Below, in pieces: positions 1-5,616 of a stretch of DNA of 9,788 nucleotides (positions are counted from its first letter, which is position 1; each line of letters begins with the position of its first letter). The notes beneath the pieces were generated by a model. The model was not told the DNA's origin. It ran no database searches and worked only from the letters and a program-made list of their open reading frames with translations. Location: the NCBI GenBank assembly GCA_023429565.1, contig JAEZDJ010000078.1, forward strand, positions 1 through 9,788. The letters are read 5' to 3'. A program made the translations under genes and the position numbers. This DNA comes from Actinomycetes bacterium (GTDB lineage: Bacteria; Actinomycetota; Coriobacteriia; Coriobacteriales; Eggerthellaceae).

Positions 1-11
1 AAGCCAGAATC

Positions 12-28
12 GGACACACATTCTTGCC
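12..28 (+). repeat. 17-bp direct repeat, copy 1
   Basis: The sequence GGACACACATTCTTGCC occurs here and again, identically and in the same orientation, at 102-118, exactly 90 bp downstream. The bases just outside also partly agree (a GAATC-like versus AAAAT-like stretch on the left). It could be a paired operator for a DNA-binding regulator or the footprint of a short duplication. The sequence alone does not decide. Confidence 0.75.
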
Positions 29-101
29 GACCTGTTGAAAACCGCTTTGACTTTTAACGCACTCTTTTTCGAAGGACTACCAGGTGTGATGGCTTCAAAA
101 T

Positions 102-118
102 GGACACACATTCTTGCC
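102..118 (+). repeat. 17-bp direct repeat, copy 2
   Basis: Identical to 12-28. This copy abuts a -10-like hexamer (TATAAC, 119-124), so if that hexamer is used, the repeat would occupy the promoter spacer and a protein bound to it could block or activate RNA polymerase. That use is inference; the repeat itself is directly visible. Confidence 0.75.
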
Positions 119-338
119 TATAACCCCCACCATGACGCCCTGTCCCGTGCGGGCCTTTCTCAGCCAAGCCCTTCACCGTCAGACGCTCCTCCCCTCCGAG
201 AAGCGGTCGCATCTTCGGAACAATCGACCCCGCCACCAAAGAGACCGGTATACTATGACCACGGCGGCCAAAGCCGTGCAGAAATGCAAGGTGGGGTCGC
301 TTCCGCCGGGAGGCCGAAGGACGTGGCCACACGAAGAC

Positions 339-343
339 AGGAG
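339..343 (+). promoter_or_regulatory. Ribosome binding site deciding the stress-protein start
   Basis: AGGAG lies 6 nt before the ATG at 350. No comparable site precedes the earlier in-frame starts, so the protein starts at 350 and is not an N-terminally extended 265-residue product. Confidence 0.8.
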
Positions 344-349
344 ACCAGC

Positions 350-832
350 ATGCTCTACGACAACATCATGGTGCCGTTCGATGGGTCGGCATCGGCACAT
401 GCAGCGCTCGATGAGGCGATACGATTCGCCAAAGACGATCCCGGCGCAGCTCTCGTCATCGTTCAGATTCTCGACACGGAAAAGCTGGTCATCGCAAAGC
501 TTGAGGCTGCTGGACGGCGGCGGGATTCCGTCACGTCAGACGAACTCCACACGCTGTATGACGAAGCGGTCGACGACGCCGACAAGAAGCTGCATCGCCA
601 GATCGACGGCAAGCTCAAGGATCTCATGAACAAAATAACCGTCGAACTTCTGGAAGAAACGGTCCCGGGAGAGCAGATTGTCACCTATGCGGCAGAGCAT
701 GACTGCGACCTGGTGGTCATGGGCTCACGCGGACTTGGAGCAATCCGCGGCATCATCGGCAGCGTGAGCAGCTATGTTTTGCGCGAGGCCGATGTGCCTG
801 TGTTGATAGTCAAAGAGGGAACGAACGAATAG
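350..832 (+). CDS. Universal stress protein, single UspA domain
   Basis: This 160-residue cytoplasmic protein has the length and architecture of a single-domain UspA-family protein. It opens with the hydrophobic first strand and acidic turn typical of the family (YDNIMVPFDGS, residues 3-13). It ends with the nucleotide-loop strand, DLVVMGSRG near residue 127, followed by IIGSVSSYVL and a final VPVLIV strand. The family includes ATP-binding members with a G-x2-G-x9-G-[S/T] loop. Here only 8 residues separate the second glycine from GS, so nucleotide binding is likely but the loop is one residue short. Universal stress proteins form dimers and help cells survive starvation, oxidative or other stress; no specific substrate can be named. 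Its own ribosome binding site and the promoter downstream of it suggest a monocistronic unit, next to an iron-storage operon that may answer similar stresses. Confidence 0.93.
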   Translation: MLYDNIMVPFDGSASAHAALDEAIRFAKDDPGAALVIVQILDTEKLVIAKLEAAGRRRDSVTSDELHTLYDEAVDDADKKLHRQIDGKLKDLMNKITVELLEETVPGEQIVTYAAEHDCDLVVMGSRGLGAIRGIIGSVSSYVLREADVPVLIVKEGTNE

Positions 833-835
833 TTC

Positions 836-849
836 ATCAACTTATTGAT
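836..849 (+). other. Short inverted repeat after the stress protein gene
   Basis: ATCAA-CTTA-TTGAT forms a 5-bp stem with a 4-nt loop a few bases after the stop codon, followed by an AT-rich run. As a terminator it would be weak. It overlaps the -35 element of the next promoter, so it could equally be part of an operator. Confidence 0.3.
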
Positions 850-873
850 AATTTATATCGTTAATACCATACT
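845..873 (+). promoter_or_regulatory. Predicted sigma-70-type promoter of the encapsulin operon
   Basis: TTGATA (845-850; 5 of 6 matches to the -35 consensus) is separated by exactly 17 bp from CATACT (868-873; 4 of 6 to the -10). It sits in the most AT-rich stretch of the window, in a gap between two + strand genes. Transcription would begin near 880, giving an untranslated leader of about 125 nt before the ferritin start at 1006. Confidence 0.55.
847..865. promoter_or_regulatory. Candidate Fur/PerR-type operator
   Basis: GATAATTTATATCGTTAAT is an imperfect AT-rich palindrome. By my count it matches the classical 19-bp Fur box at 12 positions; an overlapping register matches the PerR box at about 9 of 14. 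It lies between the -35 and -10 of the predicted promoter, where a bound repressor would block transcription. A metal- or peroxide-sensing regulator of the Fur family would make sense for an iron-storage operon. AT-rich sequence matches such loose consensus easily, so this is a candidate only. Confidence 0.3.
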
Positions 874-1005
874 GTAACAATAATCAGGTAGCATTCGCGG
901 TATGATGACGGAGATGCAACAGACCGTTGCTTGGCTGGTCACACCGTTTTTTACCTGACGGCAACGATGCAGGCAAGCAGATGAGAGAAGAAGGAGAGGG
1001 ACGTC

Positions 1006-1377
1006 ATGCCCAGTTTCGCAAACCCGTTTGCTGGCAATGTCGACCGCAAGATGACAAACGCTGAGCTCATGCAAGCCCTGCGCTTGGACATCGCCGGCGA
1101 GCTTGAGGCCATCTATCTGTACGAATCGCACTATCTCGCAACGGATGATCCGGCCGCCAAGGCTGTTCTCGCCGACATTCGCGATGAGGAAAAGGCCCAT
1201 ATGGGAGAACTCATTACCCTGATGCGCCACCTGGACCCCAAGGAAACGGAATTCTTCCTGGATGGCCAGGGAGAGGTCAAGGAAATGCTGGAAGACCTCG
1301 GCATCAAGACCGACGGGCAGATAGCCCCCGCTCCCTCTGAGCCTGCCTCCGCACCGACCGTGGGAGACTTGTCCTAG
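1006..1377 (+). CDS. Encapsulated ferritin-like protein (EncFtn), encapsulin cargo
   Basis: This 123-residue protein is a half-ferritin of the EncFtn family: two helices that dimerise to build a four-helix ferroxidase centre and oxidise Fe(II) inside an encapsulin shell. The expected metal-site residues fall at the same numbers known for Rhodospirillum rubrum EncFtn: E32, E62 and H65 (motifs GELEAIYLYESH and RDEEKAH), with E34 as the likely entry-site glutamate. After the helical core (about 17-98) comes a flexible Ala/Pro/Ser-rich linker (about 105-117). The C-terminal tail PTVGDLS resembles the short cargo-loading peptides (consensus like LTVGSL) that anchor cargo inside the shell. AAGGAG at 991-996 sets the ATG at 1006. 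The shell gene follows directly, which is the usual arrangement. The only oddity is Asp where cargo peptides usually have Ser. Function is well supported; iron as substrate is known for the family. Confidence 0.93.
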   Translation: MPSFANPFAGNVDRKMTNAELMQALRLDIAGELEAIYLYESHYLATDDPAAKAVLADIRDEEKAHMGELITLMRHLDPKETEFFLDGQGEVKEMLEDLGIKTDGQIAPAPSEPASAPTVGDLS

Positions 1378-1393
1378 CCACACATCGCGGATC

Positions 1394-1437
1394 GCGATGC
1401 CCTGGTCCCGGAATCAGCCTTCCCGGCAAGGCATCGC
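1394..1437 (+). other. Hairpin 1 in the ferritin-encapsulin gap
   Basis: GCGATGCC (1394-1401) pairs perfectly with GGCATCGC (1430-1437) around a 28-nt interior. It begins 17 nt after the ferritin stop codon and has no following U-run, so it looks more like an RNA-protecting or attenuating structure than a classical terminator. Its role is inferred from position only. Confidence 0.6.
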
Positions 1438-1444
1438 CCTCGTC

Positions 1445-1486
1445 GCATCTCGTGATGGAGGACATTGCTTCACCATCACGAGATGC
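1445..1486 (+). other. Hairpin 2 in the ferritin-encapsulin gap (14-bp perfect stem)
   Basis: GCATCTCGTGATGG (1445-1458) is perfectly complementary to CCATCACGAGATGC (1473-1486), with a 14-nt loop. It stands 8 nt after hairpin 1 and 80 nt before the encapsulin start. No U-run follows. A stem this long and perfect between a cargo gene and its shell gene suggests transcript processing, protection of the cargo message, or partial termination that makes more cargo than shell. Being a perfect palindrome, it could also be a protein-binding site. Confidence 0.75.
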
Positions 1487-1553
1487 CGCTTCACGTGAGG
1501 CATTCGTCGCACACAGAAGAGCAGGCGGAACATCCACCGTCTCGTCTTTTTCG

Positions 1554-1560
1554 AAAGGAG
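1554..1560 (+). promoter_or_regulatory. Ribosome binding site deciding the encapsulin start
   Basis: AAAGGAG stands 6 nt before the ATG at 1567. It selects this start over an in-frame TTG at 1465 inside the hairpin loop, which would add 34 residues not typical of the family. Confidence 0.85.
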
Positions 1561-1566
1561 CACGTC

Positions 1567-2379
1567 ATGGATTATCTCGCACGCGAATCAGCCGATCTGC
1601 CGGCCGAGCTATGGACTCGCATTGACGATGCCGTCATCGGAACGGCTCGCAGGCACCTGACCTGCCGCCGCTTCCTCAAGGTGTTTGGCCCCTTGGGCGT
1701 TGGCGCCACCACCGTCGCCGTCGACGGCGTGGGCAAGGAAGAGGTGCTCGAAGACGGCATCGGTCGCATAGTCGGTCGCACCCAGCTCGAGCTGCCGCTT
1801 TTCTTTGAAGACTTCACCCTGCTCGGACGTGACCTTGAACTGGCTGCCCAGACGGGCATTCCCGTCGACATGGCCCCCGCCGTCGCCGCCGCGAAGAAGG
1901 CCGCCCGCCGCGAAGACGATCTCGTGCTGAACGGCAACGCCACCCTCGGCTCTGCAGGACTCCTCACCGTCAAGGGGTCGACCAAGCTGAAACGGGGTGA
2001 CTGGAGCAAGGGCGAGAACGCGTTCGCGGATGTCGCGGGAGCCGTAGGACAACTTGAGAAAACGGGATACCTCGGGCGTCATGTCCTCATCGTGTCACCC
2101 GATCTCTTCCTCGACCTTCAGCGCCTGCAGCCGAACACCGGCCTGCTGGAAATCGATCGCATCAAGAAGATCATCGGCGACAACGTGTACATGACCAGCG
2201 TTTTGGGAACCGGTAAAGCCGTGGTGGCGACCACAGAACCGGAATATCTCGACCTTGCCCTGGGCCTCGACCTCTCCGTCGGATATGCCGAGCTGGTGGA
2301 CTTCAACCATCACTTCCGCATCATGGAGACAGCGGCTCTGCGCATCAAGGACCCTGCCGCTATCGTCGTGTTGGCATAG
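1567..2379 (+). CDS. Family 1 encapsulin shell protein
   Basis: This 270-residue protein is a classical (family 1) encapsulin, an HK97-fold capsid-like protein that assembles into a hollow icosahedral compartment, usually 60 subunits for this size. Family landmarks run in order: the N-terminal helix that faces the lumen and binds cargo peptides (about 10-40), GPLGVG (41-46), PLFFEDFTLLGRDLE (77-91), the backbone helix with ARREDDLVLNG (113-123), EIDRIKKIIGDNVYMT (195-210), and the last strands SVGYAELVDFNHHFRIME followed by RIKDPAAIVVL at the C terminus. The length equals the family norm and nothing is missing. With the EncFtn just upstream, the shell should store mineralised iron and shield the anaerobic cell from Fenton chemistry. 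Both genes probably share the promoter at 845-873, but the hairpin-rich 189-bp gap may set different levels. The encoded compartment is likely functional. Confidence 0.96.
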   Translation: MDYLARESADLPAELWTRIDDAVIGTARRHLTCRRFLKVFGPLGVGATTVAVDGVGKEEVLEDGIGRIVGRTQLELPLFFEDFTLLGRDLELAAQTGIPVDMAPAVAAAKKAARREDDLVLNGNATLGSAGLLTVKGSTKLKRGDWSKGENAFADVAGAVGQLEKTGYLGRHVLIVSPDLFLDLQRLQPNTGLLEIDRIKKIIGDNVYMTSVLGTGKAVVATTEPEYLDLALGLDLSVGYAELVDFNHHFRIMETAALRIKDPAAIVVLA

Positions 2380-2427
2380 CGCCGCCAGGCCGTCGTCCCC
2401 ACAGGGACACCAACAAAGCCCTCCAAG

Positions 2428-2465
2428 CAGAGAGCCGGGAATCGCCAACGGTCCCCGGCTCTCTG
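2428..2465 (+). terminator. Strong GC-rich hairpin ending the encapsulin operon
   Basis: A 12-bp perfect stem, CAGAGAGCCGGG (2428-2439) with CCCGGCTCTCTG (2454-2465), encloses a 14-nt loop and starts 49 nt after the encapsulin stop. The following TCTTG is a poor U-tract, as is often the case in high-GC actinobacteria. It lies between convergent genes, so it may act for both strands. Confidence 0.65.
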
Positions 2466-2470
2466 TCTTG

Positions 2471-2503
2471 CCGGGCGGCAAGATATTCTCCCCTGCCGCC
2501 CGG
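2471..2503 (-). terminator. Second hairpin, probable end of the leftward molybdoenzyme operon
   Basis: CCGGGCGGCA (2471-2480) pairs perfectly with TGCCGCCCGG (2494-2503), loop 13 nt. It lies 66 bp beyond the stop codon of the leftward ferredoxin gene and only 5 nt from the preceding hairpin. There is no clear U-run on either strand. The tandem pair probably stops transcription arriving from both sides. Confidence 0.5.
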
Positions 2504-2535
2504 GAACCGACGGCTGAAGCCGCACAGCCCCCATT

Positions 2536-2548
2536 TTCTCGACGAGAA
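2536..2548. repeat. Short inverted repeat near the end of the leftward operon
   Basis: TTCTCG-A-CGAGAA is a near-perfect palindrome (6-bp arms, one central base) 20 bp beyond the stop codon of the 415-residue gene. The tiny loop makes an RNA hairpin of the full stem impossible; it may contribute to termination or be incidental. Confidence 0.3.
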
Positions 2549-2568
2549 CGAAGCGAGGGAGCAGGTTC

Positions 2569-3816
2569 CTACCGCTCGAAGATGTCGGCCTGTATGCGCT
2601 GGCGCATGGTGTTGAGAATCTGTTGCGCATTCCCAAGCTGCACCGGCCGTGGGCTCATGCGATAGTGATGCACGGAACCCTCCATCAAGGATGTCGGATC
2701 CACTTCGTCACGCAGGACGATGGCCCCCTCTTTGCAGACATCCCGGCAACTGCCGCATTTGACGCAATCGGCCGGGCAGTGGTCGATGCCGAACGTCCCG
2801 TCATCGTGATCGAATTTTCGCAAGGCCCCCGTCGGGCAAAAGGTGGCGCACATGCGGCAGGACGAACACTTCCTCCCGTCGATGACCACACAGCCCCACA
2901 GGCGAGTCGACAAGCTCTTGACCTCCGGCTTTCCGAGAGTCGACAGATTCGCGAGCATTTTCTCCCGACGATCCGGAAGAAAATGAGGGAGCGTGCCGTC
3001 CTCCATGACGGACAGCAGAGAGCGGTCACGCACAGACGGGCCACCTCCGCGCTTGCGGAAACCGGCCGGCATCCCATCGCCCGCACGGGTGTCGGACAGG
3101 GCGCATCGGTGTGCGGTGCCCCCTTGAACGCCAAGGCGCTCCCGCATTCCCGTGACGGGCTCATTGCCACGGAGCACGGCGAAGTACGACTTGACGGCAT
3201 TGGAGGACTCCCCTCTCTCCACACCTTCCGCCAGCACGCAGGCAGGCACGCCCTCGCCCACCTCTATCAGCGCGTCGCTGCCCCATGCCGCCAGAAGCGT
3301 GCGAGAGGTTTCCGCCACAAGCTTCGCCGTCTCAAGACCATGAGCCTGCTGGCACCGCGTGCAATCTCCACAGGCCAGACGCACCTTTTTCACCCCACGG
3401 GACACCAGGCCGACAACCAAGGATTCCTCGACGCGCCCAAGGCACACCACCCCCGCCACGCGAGATTCGTCAAGGCACCCGTCTGCCGCCCGGCGCAGCT
3501 GCTCGCAGGCAATCACGGCCTCTCCGTCGCGCACGCCCTTCAAGCAGGCGCTCAACAGCTCGGAATCGCTGGGATCATGCGACTCGAGCGCACAGGTTGG
3601 GCATACGGTCGCGCAGGTTCCACAGCCAACGCACCGATCGGCGTCTATCACCAACTCGCCGTCGCGGAGGCTGATACAGCCGGAGGTGCAGGCGACAGCA
3701 CATTTCAGACAGGCGACGTTGCGGTTGCGGACCTTGGCGCAACGGGTCTGGCGCACCGTGACGGACCTGCTTTCCATCCCCTCGAAAACACCGAGGACAG
3801 CATGGTTCGCCGGCAT
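2569..3816 (-). CDS. Multi-cluster [4Fe-4S] ferredoxin protein, last gene of the molybdoenzyme operon
   Basis: This 415-residue soluble protein has three parts. The N-terminal ferredoxin domain has C36/C39/C43/C47 (irregular spacing) and C62/C65/C68/C72-Pro. A middle domain (about 90-200) has the segment VVCLGRV (C125) and a CGDCTRC cluster (C149, C152, C155), which recalls the small iron-sulfur (delta/MvhD-like) subunits of methanogen hydrogenases, though that likeness is weak. The C-terminal ferredoxin domain has C317/C320/C323/C327-Pro and C351/C354/C357/C361, with C347 as an extra cysteine. Residues about 200-300 are not assigned. No signal peptide or membrane segment is seen, so it is probably cytoplasmic. 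The ATG is 1 nt after the stop of the NapH-like gene, behind GGGGG, so translation is coupled. It may carry electrons between a cytoplasmic donor and the NapH-like membrane protein. I do not recognise an established gene name; the four ferredoxin clusters are clear, the role is inferred. Confidence 0.85.
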   Translation of the reverse strand: MPANHAVLGVFEGMESRSVTVRQTRCAKVRNRNVACLKCAVACTSGCISLRDGELVIDADRCVGCGTCATVCPTCALESHDPSDSELLSACLKGVRDGEAVIACEQLRRAADGCLDESRVAGVVCLGRVEESLVVGLVSRGVKKVRLACGDCTRCQQAHGLETAKLVAETSRTLLAAWGSDALIEVGEGVPACVLAEGVERGESSNAVKSYFAVLRGNEPVTGMRERLGVQGGTAHRCALSDTRAGDGMPAGFRKRGGGPSVRDRSLLSVMEDGTLPHFLPDRREKMLANLSTLGKPEVKSLSTRLWGCVVIDGRKCSSCRMCATFCPTGALRKFDHDDGTFGIDHCPADCVKCGSCRDVCKEGAIVLRDEVDPTSLMEGSVHHYRMSPRPVQLGNAQQILNTMRQRIQADIFER

Positions 3817-3817
3817 G

Positions 3818-4771
3818 TCATTCCCCCGCCTTGTCCACGGTGTCGGTCAACTCGATGACGGTCGTCCCCGTCATCGAGCCCTTGTTCTTCGCAAGGAACG
3901 GCATGGAGATGGCATTGACGGGACATGCCTCCACACAGGCACGGCAACGGGTGCAATCGGCAAGCGTCCGCTCTCCGAAGTCAGGATGCCTCAGATTGAT
4001 GTCGGCATCGCACACCACCGCACAGCGACTGCAGGCCGTTCCCTTTCCTGTTTCCAGACAGGCATCGTCGTCGATGACGGGACGGAACGTCTTGCTGAAC
4101 CGAGAGACCACGTTCATAAGGCCGGCCAGAGGGCAGAACCGCGTGCACCACTTGCGCAGAAAAACCAGCTCCACCACCAACAGCAGCGGGATGAGAATGA
4201 CCGACCAGGTCATATCTCCCGCGGCAAACAGGCGCCAGACCACCAGCACGGTCGCAAACGTCAGGCCGACGGGACACACCAGGCAAAACACGGGGAACCC
4301 AAAGATGGCCGTCGAGAGCAGGGCCCCTCCGAGCACATAGTGACGGGAATCCAGTTTCGTGCGCTTTTCGGCACACGAGCTGCAATCCGCGCAACCGTGC
4401 CCCTGGCACATCTCACCTTCGGCAATGGCAAGCATCTCGTCACGGCGAGCCTCGGCAAGTTCCTTGCGCTTCTTGGGAGACCGGAAAAACGAGCGAAGCC
4501 GTTCGAGCAGCGGGATGGGACACAGCCACCCACAGAATGCGCGGCCAACCAGAAACACGAGCACTCCCATGATGACGATGGAGATGACAGCCCGAGGAAC
4601 GACCGTCTTGGCCGCTATCATGGTGGCCAGAGCGCCCAAGGGACACAGGGCGGAAAACGTGTCCCACCCAAACCCCGAAAGGGTGCCCATCCGGACACCG
4701 GCAATCAACCCAACAGACAGCACGATGAAGACCGTCGCGGCAACGATGGTGCGCAGCTTGTTTGAATTCAT
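3818..4771 (-). CDS. NapH-like membrane ferredoxin, quinol dehydrogenase-type
   Basis: This 317-residue membrane protein belongs to the NapH/CcoG-like polyferredoxin group, whose best-known member passes electrons from menaquinol/ubiquinol to NapG in nitrate reduction. Hydrophobic segments lie at about 8-28, 60-78, 145-180 and 189-206. Cys-Pro motifs of the family sit near membrane borders: C43-P, C80-x3-C84-P, C163/C166-P and C209-x3-C213-P. The C-terminal domain binds two [4Fe-4S] clusters (C238, C247/C250/C254 and C273/C276/C279/C283-Pro). An additional cysteine group, C122, C127, C130 and C133, lies in the loop between the membrane segments and could hold a further cluster. The start has a strong AAGGAGG that overlaps the stop codon of the NapG-like gene 12 nt upstream, so the two are coupled. 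It likely anchors the NapG-like protein and feeds the molybdoenzyme. It is called NapH-like, not NapH, because the operon lacks NapA/B hallmarks. Confidence 0.88.
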   Translation of the reverse strand: MNSNKLRTIVAATVFIVLSVGLIAGVRMGTLSGFGWDTFSALCPLGALATMIAAKTVVPRAVISIVIMGVLVFLVGRAFCGWLCPIPLLERLRSFFRSPKKRKELAEARRDEMLAIAEGEMCQGHGCADCSSCAEKRTKLDSRHYVLGGALLSTAIFGFPVFCLVCPVGLTFATVLVVWRLFAAGDMTWSVILIPLLLVVELVFLRKWCTRFCPLAGLMNVVSRFSKTFRPVIDDDACLETGKGTACSRCAVVCDADINLRHPDFGERTLADCTRCRACVEACPVNAISMPFLAKNKGSMTGTTVIELTDTVDKAGE

Positions 4772-4783
4772 TGATGCACCTCC

Positions 4784-5461
4784 TTATCCCAATGTCTCGA
4801 GTGGCTTGACCACGATGGCGCGTTCCGTCGCTCCCGCCACGATGGCTCCCGCCTTGAGCGACACGCACACGCTTTCACAGGCCCCACAGCCGTTGCAGCG
4901 ATCCGCAATGACATAAGGGCGCTGATTCTTCTCCCCCTCGGTCAATCCAAGGGCTTCATACGGGCAGGCGTCGTAGCAGTAGCGGCACCCGGTGTCGCGA
5001 TAGGCCAGACAGGTCTTCTCGTCGATGACCGCCAGGCCGATCAAAACGTTCCGTGGCGTGGCATCAACCGGAAGCTTGAGCGCCTCGGTCGGACAGACGA
5101 ACACGCACAGCGGGTTGCCGCCATTCTCCTCAAGACAGAAATCACAGTAGCCGTCATCGAAGTTCAATGCGGGAGACCGCATTCCCAGCAGGCCATCCTC
5201 TATATGTGCTGGAACGATGACCTTGCGCGGGCAGGCCTCGTAGCATTTTTCACACCGTATGCAGGCCGACACCAAGCTCGCTTCGTCCTGCCCTCCCGGG
5301 GGCCGCCGAAGCGGGGTGTGCCCAACGTAGCGCAAAGCCCCCAAACCAAGCAGCGCCGCCGTTCCACCCACGCCGATGAACAAAGTGCGCCGCGACACGC
5401 CTTTGGGAGCCTTGGGTTTCTTTGGATCGGCAGGACGTTGCTCCTCCACCTCTTCGTGCAT
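4784..5461 (-). CDS. NapG/MauM-like Tat-exported ferredoxin
   Basis: This 225-residue protein is a four-cluster ferredoxin. A twin-arginine signal (SRRTLF, R24-R25) and a hydrophobic stretch (about 27-45) suggest export or membrane attachment outside the cytoplasm after cluster insertion. The four cysteine sets are C67/C70/C73/C77-Pro; C106/C109/C119/C123-Pro; C151/C159/C162/C166-Pro; and C189/C192/C195/C199. Set order, irregular second and third sets and overall length match NapG/MauM-type proteins, which move electrons from the NapH membrane partner to a periplasmic oxidoreductase. The NapH-like gene follows directly. The start is set by GGAGG (5466-5470) 4 nt before the ATG; the reading frame stays open for about 180 further codons upstream, but that part is not protein-like. 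The gene follows the hairpin-rich spacer at 5462-5820. Confidence 0.88.
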   Translation of the reverse strand: MHEEVEEQRPADPKKPKAPKGVSRRTLFIGVGGTAALLGLGALRYVGHTPLRRPPGGQDEASLVSACIRCEKCYEACPRKVIVPAHIEDGLLGMRSPALNFDDGYCDFCLEENGGNPLCVFVCPTEALKLPVDATPRNVLIGLAVIDEKTCLAYRDTGCRYCYDACPYEALGLTEGEKNQRPYVIADRCNGCGACESVCVSLKAGAIVAGATERAIVVKPLETLG

Positions 5462-5488
5462 GTTTCCTCCTTCAGGAAAAGCTTGCCC

Positions 5489-5501
5489 ATGTGGTTCACA
5501 T
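5489..5501. promoter_or_regulatory. Short palindrome before the NapG-like gene
   Basis: ATGTG-GTT-CACAT is a 5-bp inverted repeat with a 3-base centre, located 27 bp upstream of the ATG at 5461. It looks like a small operator half-site pair (TGTG..CACA), but may be chance. Confidence 0.25.
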
Positions 5502-5511
5502 AGGTCTGCTT

Positions 5512-5563
5512 CGGCGCCCCATGGCGACACGCCCAGAGTCAAGCGCATCGAAATGGGGCGCCG
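5512..5563 (-). other. Inverted repeat in the operon spacer (11-bp arms)
   Basis: CGGCGCCCCAT (5512-5522) is perfectly complementary to ATGGGGCGCCG (5553-5563), leaving a 30-nt interior. The stem would be very stable in the leftward transcript and lies closest to the NapG-like start. Confidence 0.6.
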
Positions 5564-5581
5564 CAGCAGGCCGCAGCACCG

Positions 5582-5612
5582 GGCCCTCTGCCGCATTGCG
5601 AGGCAAAGGGCC
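5582..5612 (-). other. Hairpin in the operon spacer (6 + 4 bp stem)
   Basis: GGCCCT pairs with AGGGCC, followed by one C/A mismatch and TGCC pairing with GGCA, around a 9-nt loop. No U-run follows on the leftward strand. Confidence 0.55.
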
Positions 5613-5616
5613 AGGA

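Larger units (their letters stand above)
1..349. other. Non-coding leader upstream of the universal stress protein gene
   Basis: No convincing gene is seen here. An open frame runs through it in phase with the stress protein (from a TTG at 35), but the translation is low-complexity and unlike any family I know, and the downstream ATG at 350 has its own ribosome binding site. The stretch holds a 17-bp direct repeat (12-28 and 102-118). Two -10-like hexamers are present: TATAAC at 119-124, directly after the second repeat copy, and TATACT at 249-254. Neither has a good -35 at standard spacing. The best partner for the first is TTCAAA at 94-99, 19 bp upstream, which places the repeat inside the spacer. 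The promoter of the stress protein is probably here but is not resolved. Confidence 0.5.

Noticed and set aside
35..349. N-terminal extension of the universal stress protein from a TTG at 35
   Set aside because: The extra 105 residues are low-complexity with no family match, while AGGAG is placed correctly for the ATG at 350, which gives the standard family length.
916..930. GCAAC-AGACC-GTTGC hairpin in the ferritin leader as a riboswitch or attenuator
   Set aside because: A 5-bp stem is within chance expectation for a 125-nt leader, and no known motif is recognisable.
1394..1486. Hairpins as part of a CRISPR array or an insertion element end
   Set aside because: The two stems differ in sequence and are not repeated as units with spacers; no transposase or target duplication is seen.
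1465..1566. 34-residue N-terminal extension of the encapsulin from a TTG at 1465
   Set aside because: A GGAGG lies only 3 nt before it and within the 14-bp hairpin. The ATG at 1567 has a well-spaced AAAGGAG and gives the normal N terminus.
2623..4765. Overlapping 411- and 468-codon + strand frames opposite the ferredoxin and NapH-like genes
   Set aside because: They are mirrors of the strongly supported cysteine-motif genes on the other strand, and no ribosome binding site or family motif supports them.
5537..5542. TTGACT on the - strand as the -35 of an internal promoter for the NapG-like gene
   Set aside because: No -10-like hexamer lies 15-19 bp downstream; the area is GC-rich.
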